A stretch of DNA of 6,931 bases, from contig CALPJR020000043.1 of NCBI GenBank assembly GCA_943323935.2, positions 1 to 6,931 of the forward strand. Direction: 5' to 3'. The stretch's first letter is position 1. Every line of letters starts with the position of its first letter. Shown piece after piece: positions 1-5,023 of this stretch. Under the pieces are notes generated by a model. It did no database searches. It was given only the letters and a program-made list of their open reading frames with translations, and had not been told where the DNA came from. The position numbers and the translations under genes are program-made. Source of the DNA: Bifidobacterium breve. Lineage in GTDB: Bacteria > Bacteroidota > Bacteroidia > Chitinophagales > Chitinophagaceae.

Positions 1-480
1 AGAGGGTTTAATAATGTAGAGTTCAGACAAGGGGATATAGAGCATATGCCTATTACATCTAATACGGCAGATGTGATTGTAAGCAATTGTGTTTTGAATT
101 TGGTCCCAAACAAGAATGCAGTGATGAAAGATATTTACAGAGTGCTAAAGCCAGGTGGTCATTTTAGCATAAGTGATGTTGTTTTAGTTGGTGCTTTACC
201 AGAAGGATTAAGAAAAGATGCCGAAATGTATGCAGGTTGTGTTGCAGGGGCTATTCAAAAAGAAGTTTATCTTGAACTCATTCAAGCAAATGGCTTTACG
301 AATATCACAATTCAAAAAGAGAAACCAATTATTATACCTGATGATATTTTAATCAACTATTTAAGTGCCAATGATATTCAACAATTTAAAGTAGGATCAA
401 CAGGTATTTTTAGCATTACTGTATATGCCGAAAAACCATTAACTGAAAAGGTTTGTGTACCTGGTGCTGGATGTTGTTAA
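1..480 (+). CDS. arsM: Arsenite methyltransferase, C-terminal part (5' truncated by the window edge)
   Basis: This enzyme transfers methyl groups from S-adenosylmethionine to As(III) in the cytoplasm, giving methylated arsenicals. The frame is open from base 1, so the ATG at 46 is an internal methionine and not the start; 159 residues are visible, roughly the second half of a typical bacterial ArsM. Seen: the end of the Rossmann-type methyltransferase fold (GDIEHMP, then VLKPGGHFSISDVV) and the ArsM-type NCVLNLVPNK and YAGCVAGA motifs. Their cysteines (visible residues 30 and 80) are exactly 50 apart, matching the spacing of the As(III)-binding pair Cys174/Cys224 described for algal ArsM. The C-terminal domain includes SGTGIFSITVYAEKP-like sequence. 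The protein ends in a cysteine-rich tail (CVPGAGCC), which may also bind arsenic. The first conserved cysteine of the family would lie upstream of the window. arsC follows after 12 bases, indicating one operon. Confidence 0.92.
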   Translation, partial: RGFNNVEFRQGDIEHMPITSNTADVIVSNCVLNLVPNKNAVMKDIYRVLKPGGHFSISDVVLVGALPEGLRKDAEMYAGCVAGAIQKEVYLELIQANGFTNITIQKEKPIIIPDDILINYLSANDIQQFKVGSTGIFSITVYAEKPLTEKVCVPGAGCC

Positions 481-492
481 ACTTTATATCTT

Positions 493-915
493 ATGAAAAA
501 GAAAATATTAGTATTGTGCACAGGCAACTCCTGCCGTAGTCAAATTGCACATGGTTATTTGAACTTTTTTGGTGGGGACTTAGTGGAAGTATTTAGTGCT
601 GGTGTGGAAACGCATGGTGTAAATCCAAGGGCAATAAAGACAATGTTAGAAGATGGAATTGATATTTCTAATCATACTTCAAATAATGTATTAGAGTATC
701 ATGCAATTGAATTTGATTACATTATTACGGTATGTGATAATGCGAAAGAAAGATGCCCCTATTTCCCAAGTAGGGCACAAAAATTTCATCATAATTTTAC
801 AGACCCTGCTAAATGCATTGGTTCTGAAAATGAGATTATGCTTGAATTTTCAAAGGTCAGAGATACAATAAAACTCTATTGTAAAGAGTTTATCCAAACA
901 CATGCGCTTTTATAA
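493..915 (+). CDS. arsC: Thioredoxin-coupled arsenate reductase (low-molecular-weight phosphatase fold)
   Basis: This cytoplasmic enzyme of 140 residues reduces arsenate to arsenite, with electrons passed along a cysteine relay to thioredoxin. Seen: the N-terminal P-loop CX5R motif, C9-TGNSC-R15, directly after the first beta strand (KKILVL); the VCDNAKERCP segment with C81 and C88; and the general-acid segment TDPA with D104. These match the Cys10/Cys82/Cys89 triad and Asp105 of the Staphylococcus pI258 enzyme with a constant offset of one residue, so all catalytic residues appear intact and the full relay separates it from a plain tyrosine phosphatase. The ATG at 493 is chosen because it places the P-loop at the usual distance from the N-terminus; the first in-frame stop upstream is the arsM stop itself. 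No Shine-Dalgarno sequence is visible. Its product is the substrate of the ArsM encoded 12 bases upstream, so the two genes are very likely co-transcribed. Confidence 0.93.
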   Translation: MKKKILVLCTGNSCRSQIAHGYLNFFGGDLVEVFSAGVETHGVNPRAIKTMLEDGIDISNHTSNNVLEYHAIEFDYIITVCDNAKERCPYFPSRAQKFHHNFTDPAKCIGSENEIMLEFSKVRDTIKLYCKEFIQTHALL

Positions 916-1073
916 TTTTGAAATACTAAAGTCGTTATGATCGTTGACTTATTAAAAAATCAGATTTTTTAGACAAAGCGATACTATTTTGGATAGCTTA
1001 AAGTAAATTGTGTATAAAGGTCATATTTTGCTCTATTTAAAGTGCTAAAATTGGAACCTTAAGCAATTCGTCT
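916..1073. other. Intergenic gap between arsC and the amidohydrolase gene
   Basis: This AT-rich gap of 158 bases separates the ars cassette from the exported-protein genes. Apart from the weak hairpin at 953-971 I see no coding sequence and no RNA gene. No convincing Bacteroidota promoter (TTG, 19-20 bases, TAnnTTTG) could be placed, although TATTTTG occurs twice (985-991 and 1024-1030), each one T short of the -7 consensus. A promoter for the downstream gene is expected here from layout alone. Confidence 0.5.
953..971 (+). terminator. Possible weak hairpin after the ars genes
   Basis: A 9-base inverted repeat (TAAAAAATC, then GATTTTTTA around a single A at 962) lies 38 bases after the arsC stop. 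As RNA the loop must open to at least three bases, leaving an almost pure A-U stem that ends in a U run. That is weak for an intrinsic terminator. It could mark the end of the ars transcript, but an A-run/T-run pair this AT-rich may also arise by chance. Confidence 0.25.
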
Positions 1074-2501
1074 ATGAAAAAATATATATTTATACTTGGA
1101 GTTTTATTTACTTCATTAAGTGCTTTATCGCAAAGTATCCAAGCGGATCTTATCATTACAAACATCAATATTGTTGATGTGGCCAATAATAAGATCATGC
1201 CTAATCAAACGGTGGTCATTTCTAAAGACCTTATTAAGGCAACAGGTAAAAGTGTAACAATTCAAAAAAAGTACAAAGCGAAATCGATCATTGATGGAAC
1301 AGGAAAATTCATCATGCCTTCCTTGTGGGATATGCATGTGCATTTTGGAGGCGATACTTTAATTGGAGAAAATAAATTATTACTGCCACTATATACCGCA
1401 ATGGGTATTAATCATGTGCGAGATTGCGCAGGTGACATTAGTGATTCAGTGATTGCATGGAAAAAGGCTATTGCCGAAAACAAATTAGAAGGTCCAACTA
1501 TATTTACTTCTGGCCCAAAATTAGAAGGCATTAAATCTATCTGGCCTGGTGACTTAGAAATTGGCAACGAGCAGGAATTAAATATTGCTTTAGATTCACT
1601 CCAGAAATTAAAAGTGGATTTTGTAAAAATCACCGACAATACCTTAGAACCAAATTTATTTTTGAAGAGTATTGTGGCTGCAAAAAAAAGAGGTTGGAAG
1701 GTAACTGGGCATATCCCTGCAACTATGACAGTGGCCACATATGCCAATGCAGGCCTATCTGCTATTGAACATATTGGTTATTTGCAAAGAGCGGCTTCTG
1801 ATAAAGAAGATAGCATCACTCTGCTAAGGGCGTCTGGTAAAATCACTAATAAAGAAGCTTCTGCTTTATACTTGAATACATACAACAAAGAAGTAGCAAT
1901 TGGAAAATTTAAAGAATTAGCAGCTAATGGCACCGCAGTAGTGCCAACCATTAATGGGAGTTATAAGACTACCTATTTAGATACTTATGATTTCTCAAAA
2001 GACGATTATTTAAAATACCTAGGCCCTGCATTCAAAAGAACCTATGACTGGAGAATACAAAGAGCTGCCAATGACAATGCAGAGGCAATTCAATTTAGGC
2101 ATGCCAATTTTGAGGCTGCAGCTAATTTATTGCCTGTGTTATACAAAGCCGGAGTCACCATTTTGGCTGGTACGGATGCTGGATTTTTAAACTCCTATAA
2201 TTACCCTGGATTGGGCATGCACGAGGAATTGGCAATCATGGTAAAATATGGCTTGACGCCACAGGAAGCGCTTAGCTGTTCTGTGATCAATGGGCCAGCA
2301 TTCTTTGGCTTGCAAAATGAATATGGAGCTGTAGCTGAAAATAAAAAAGCAGATTTGCTTATTTTAAATGCGAATCCTTTAGATCGTATACAGAATACAC
2401 AACAAATTTTCGGGTTTTTAAGAAATGGCAAGTATCTAAATAGAGCATATTTAGATAACTTATTAAGTCAAGTCCAAAATGAAGTTAGTAAGTTGAAGTA
2501 A
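1074..2501 (+). CDS. Secreted metal-dependent amidohydrolase (imidazolonepropionase-like / Xaa-Pro dipeptidase group)
   Basis: A 475-residue hydrolase of the amidohydrolase superfamily, probably periplasmic. Residues 1-19 form a signal peptide (KK, a hydrophobic core, then SALS followed by Q20). Residues 24-80 are the small beta-sandwich typical of the family, starting ADLIITNINIVD. The TIM-barrel metal ligands are visible in order: HVH (H88, H90) after MPSLWDM; K185 in DFVKI, the probable carboxylated lysine; H213 in VTGHIP; H233 in AIEHIG; and D368 in LAGTDAG. The chain closes with the usual return of the beta-sandwich (AVAENKKADLLILNANPL). Length and motifs fit the COG1228-type enzymes, whose characterised members include Xaa-Pro and Xaa-Arg dipeptidases and related amide hydrolases. 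The lysine ligand argues against a true HutI, which binds one metal without it, and no hut genes are adjacent. The exact substrate cannot be read from the sequence. The ATG at 1074 is supported by the signal peptide; no Shine-Dalgarno sequence is seen. Confidence 0.88.
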   Translation: MKKYIFILGVLFTSLSALSQSIQADLIITNINIVDVANNKIMPNQTVVISKDLIKATGKSVTIQKKYKAKSIIDGTGKFIMPSLWDMHVHFGGDTLIGENKLLLPLYTAMGINHVRDCAGDISDSVIAWKKAIAENKLEGPTIFTSGPKLEGIKSIWPGDLEIGNEQELNIALDSLQKLKVDFVKITDNTLEPNLFLKSIVAAKKRGWKVTGHIPATMTVATYANAGLSAIEHIGYLQRAASDKEDSITLLRASGKITNKEASALYLNTYNKEVAIGKFKELAANGTAVVPTINGSYKTTYLDTYDFSKDDYLKYLGPAFKRTYDWRIQRAANDNAEAIQFRHANFEAAANLLPVLYKAGVTILAGTDAGFLNSYNYPGLGMHEELAIMVKYGLTPQEALSCSVINGPAFFGLQNEYGAVAENKKADLLILNANPLDRIQNTQQIFGFLRNGKYLNRAYLDNLLSQVQNEVSKLK

Positions 2502-2555
2502 TCAATCACTGAGAAAAATAGTAGATATTGAACCAAATAGTCCATCATATTTAAT

Positions 2556-2593
2556 ATATTGATTAACTTATTACAAAAATTTTTAGTCAATAT
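2556..2593. repeat. Inverted repeat just upstream of the TonB-dependent receptor
   Basis: Two 11-base arms, ATATTGATTAA (2556-2566) and TTAGTCAATAT (2583-2593), are complementary at 10 of 11 positions; the odd pair (2563 with 2586) would be a U-G wobble in RNA. The loop is 16 bases. The right arm ends 8 bases before the GTG start at 2602, so the element could be an operator or a hairpin in the 5' leader that affects translation. The surrounding DNA is very AT-rich, so chance is a real alternative. Confidence 0.35.
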
Positions 2594-2601
2594 TTATTCC
2601 T

Positions 2602-4947
2602 GTGAAAACAATTTATTATTTTTTAATAATTCTTTTGCTTTTTAATAAAGCGGCTGCTCAGGATAAGCCTTTACAAACATTACGCGGCTCAACCATTGAC
2701 AAATCCATTAAAACGGTCCTTAGTGGGGCAACAATTGAACTTATTGGTGCTATCAATAAAAAAACAATTTCCAATAAGGATGGGGCTTTTAAGTTTGATT
2801 TTATCCCAGTTGGCAGATACAGCATTAGAATTTTATACATAGGATATAAGACCATCACTATTCCTAATATAGCCATTGAATCAGGTAAAGAAACTTATTT
2901 GAATGTTGAGTTGGAAGAAGATATCAATAACAATAAGGAAGTTGTTGTACAGAGTGGTCAAAATAAAACAAGACCATTGAATGATGCTGCATTAGTGAGT
3001 GGTAGAATGTTTAGTGTTGAAGAAACAAGAAGGTTTGCGGCTGGATTAAATGATCCTTCAAGAATTGCCACATCCTTTCCTGGGGTGTCTAATACTGGGG
3101 ATATTAATGCGCTAAGTATTCGGGGCAATGCACCCAATGGATTGTTGTGGAGAATGGAAGGCGTTGAAATCTCTAATCCCAATCACTTTGCAAGAGTAGG
3201 GACTTCGGGAGGAGGGATTTCTATTTTAAGTGCTCAATTATTAGCCAATTCAGATTTTTTGACTGGCGCATTTCCTGCTGAATTTGGGAATGCCTTATCT
3301 GGCGTATTTGATATTTATTTACGTAAAGGCAATAACAACAAAAGAGAGTTTAGTTTTTCTGCGAGTACGATTGGTGTTGACCTAACCACAGAAGGGTATT
3401 TCAAAAAGGGAAGTAAGAGTTCTTACTTGATTAATTACCGATACGGATTTTTGACTTTAATGGAACAGCTAGGATTCAAAATTAGTGATGCTAGCACAAG
3501 GTTTCAAGATCTTTCTTACCATATCAATCTACCTACAAAAAGTATCGGCACTTTCTCGATTTTTGGTTTTGGTGGATTAAGTAGTCAAAATAGAATTGCA
3601 CTCAATGATTCTTTAAATTTCTTACAAAATGCATCTACAAGATCGGGCTCCCTCGATCTAAGCAATACAGGATCCACGGGGCTGATTCATAATTTAAATA
3701 TTGGCAATAAAACATCCCTTAAAACAATTTATAGTTTTAACGGAACAAATTATAGAGAGGAAGATAATTACTATAATAAAATCAATGGCCCATTAATAGT
3801 GACTAGAGATAATCAATTTCAGGAGGCAAATGCTATTTTATCAATTGTTGCTACTCATAAAATAAACAAAAAAAATCTAATCAAAGTTGGGTTCAATACA
3901 AATGGGAGAAACTTTTTTTTAAATCAAAGAGAAGCAGTAAGCAATGTACTTAAAGACAAAGTGAAGGAAGAAGGAGACACTAGATTGAGTCAATATTTTT
4001 TACAATGGAAACTAGATCCATCTAATAAAATAAGATTCCTTGTTGGATTGCATGGTCAATATTTTGCACTCAACCGAACTGCTGCAATAGAACCAAGAAT
4101 GGGTATTCGTATTCAAACAGGAAGAACACAATTTTTTTCTGCCGGTTACGGATTACATTCACAAACACAACCATTGGGTAATTATTTTGCAAGAATAAGA
4201 GTGGGCCTCGATTCCATCCAACCCAATAGAAATCTAGATTTTAGCAAAGCGCAGCATTTTGTAGTTGGCTATAATATACAATTTAAACAAAATTGGAATT
4301 TTAAAATAGAGGCTTATTATCAATCATTGTATGCTATTCCAGTTTCTGCATCCACTAAAACTAGTTTTAGCTTAATCAATCAAGAGGATAACTATGTCAT
4401 TGCTGCTTTAAGTAACAAAGGCAGGGGGAAAAATTATGGACTTGAAATGACCCTTGAACGATTTTGGAATGATCAATTTTATTTTTTAAGTACTTTAAGC
4501 TTGTATCAATCTAAATATCAAGCCTCCGATTTGATTTGGAGAAATACCAGATTCAATTCAAATAGTATTTTATCTGTTACAATGGGGAAAGAATGGAACC
4601 TGCATACAAAAAAGACATCTACAATTGCATTGGATTTAAAAATTACAAATCATGGAGGTGTTCGCGTAACACCCATCAATCTACAGCAATCAATATTAAG
4701 GAAAACGACGGTACTTGATAATACGCGTATTTATGAAGAAAGGCTGCCCGATATTTTTAGAATTGACTTACAAACTCAATGGAAAACACAGTACAAAAAT
4801 AGGACAGGTAGTTTTATTGCAGGCGTGCAAAACCTTACCAATCGAAAAAACCCGGTTAGGCAATACTATGATGCAGGAATTGGGGGCATTAAATACAATT
4901 ACCTACTTGCTTTAATTCCCGTAGTGGGCTACAAGATTGATTTTTAA
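2602..4947 (+). CDS. TonB-dependent outer-membrane receptor with N-terminal carboxypeptidase-regulatory-like domain
   Basis: A 781-residue outer-membrane receptor expected to import a substrate using energy from TonB-ExbBD. Domains in order: signal peptide, residues 1-19 (hydrophobic core, AAA before Q20); carboxypeptidase-regulatory-like beta-sandwich, about 26-106 (SGATIELIG, SNKDGAFKFDFIPVGRYSIRILYIGYK); a probable TonB box EVVVQSG at 113-119; plug domain, about 125-243 (DPSRIATSFPGV, LSIRGNAPNG, GAFPAEFGNALSGVFDI); then a beta-barrel rich in alternating aromatic strands that ends in a terminal Phe (VVGYKIDF), the usual outer-membrane insertion signal. The start is GTG: the frame has a TAG at 2584, and the first in-frame ATG is at residue 136, inside the plug. 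At under 800 residues it is shorter than SusC-type receptors of about 1000, and no SusD-like gene follows, so it is not a typical glycan-uptake SusCD pair. The ligand is unknown. The gene lies 100 bases after the amidohydrolase. Confidence 0.9.
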   Translation: MKTIYYFLIILLLFNKAAAQDKPLQTLRGSTIDKSIKTVLSGATIELIGAINKKTISNKDGAFKFDFIPVGRYSIRILYIGYKTITIPNIAIESGKETYLNVELEEDINNNKEVVVQSGQNKTRPLNDAALVSGRMFSVEETRRFAAGLNDPSRIATSFPGVSNTGDINALSIRGNAPNGLLWRMEGVEISNPNHFARVGTSGGGISILSAQLLANSDFLTGAFPAEFGNALSGVFDIYLRKGNNNKREFSFSASTIGVDLTTEGYFKKGSKSSYLINYRYGFLTLMEQLGFKISDASTRFQDLSYHINLPTKSIGTFSIFGFGGLSSQNRIALNDSLNFLQNASTRSGSLDLSNTGSTGLIHNLNIGNKTSLKTIYSFNGTNYREEDNYYNKINGPLIVTRDNQFQEANAILSIVATHKINKKNLIKVGFNTNGRNFFLNQREAVSNVLKDKVKEEGDTRLSQYFLQWKLDPSNKIRFLVGLHGQYFALNRTAAIEPRMGIRIQTGRTQFFSAGYGLHSQTQPLGNYFARIRVGLDSIQPNRNLDFSKAQHFVVGYNIQFKQNWNFKIEAYYQSLYAIPVSASTKTSFSLINQEDNYVIAALSNKGRGKNYGLEMTLERFWNDQFYFLSTLSLYQSKYQASDLIWRNTRFNSNSILSVTMGKEWNLHTKKTSTIALDLKITNHGGVRVTPINLQQSILRKTTVLDNTRIYEERLPDIFRIDLQTQWKTQYKNRTGSFIAGVQNLTNRKNPVRQYYDAGIGGIKYNYLLALIPVVGYKIDF

Positions 4948-4961
4948 CCCATAACGCCTAT

Positions 4962-4980
4962 ATAATAAGGGTCTTATTAT
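4962..4980 (+). terminator. Hairpin after the receptor gene, possible intrinsic terminator
   Basis: A perfect 8-base inverted repeat, ATAATAAG and CTTATTAT, surrounds a GGT loop and begins 15 bases after the receptor stop codon. The right arm runs into TTTG and then further A/T-rich sequence. Position, perfect pairing and short loop fit a terminator; against it, the stem has only one G-C pair and the following U tract is short. It could instead be a partial terminator that lowers expression of the downstream gene. Confidence 0.4.
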
Positions 4981-5023
4981 TTGAAATTTATTGTAAATTA
5001 CAGGACACTCATAATACCATGCT

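Noticed and set aside
46..48. ATG at 46 as the start of the ArsM gene
   Set aside because: The same frame is open back to base 1 and encodes ArsM-like sequence (GFNNVEF, GDIEHMP), so the ATG is internal and the gene is cut by the window edge.
913..920. TAATTTTG, an exact match to the Bacteroidota -7 consensus TAnnTTTG
   Set aside because: It overlaps the arsC stop and has no TTG at the 19-20 base spacing upstream; the nearest TTG (879-881) is about 31 bases away.
1125..1343. Antisense open frame of 72 codons inside the amidohydrolase gene (others at 1412-1747 and 2201-2431)
   Set aside because: They lie opposite a gene with intact catalytic motifs, show no domain-like pattern, and are rich in Cys, Phe and Pro as expected of shadow frames.
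2528..2561. TTG at 2528-2530 with TATATTG at 2555-2561 as a promoter for the receptor
   Set aside because: The -7 element lacks one T and the spacing is 24 bases, longer than the usual 19-20.
4715..4915. A 66-codon + strand frame inside the receptor gene
   Set aside because: It is out of frame within the end of the beta-barrel and resembles no family.
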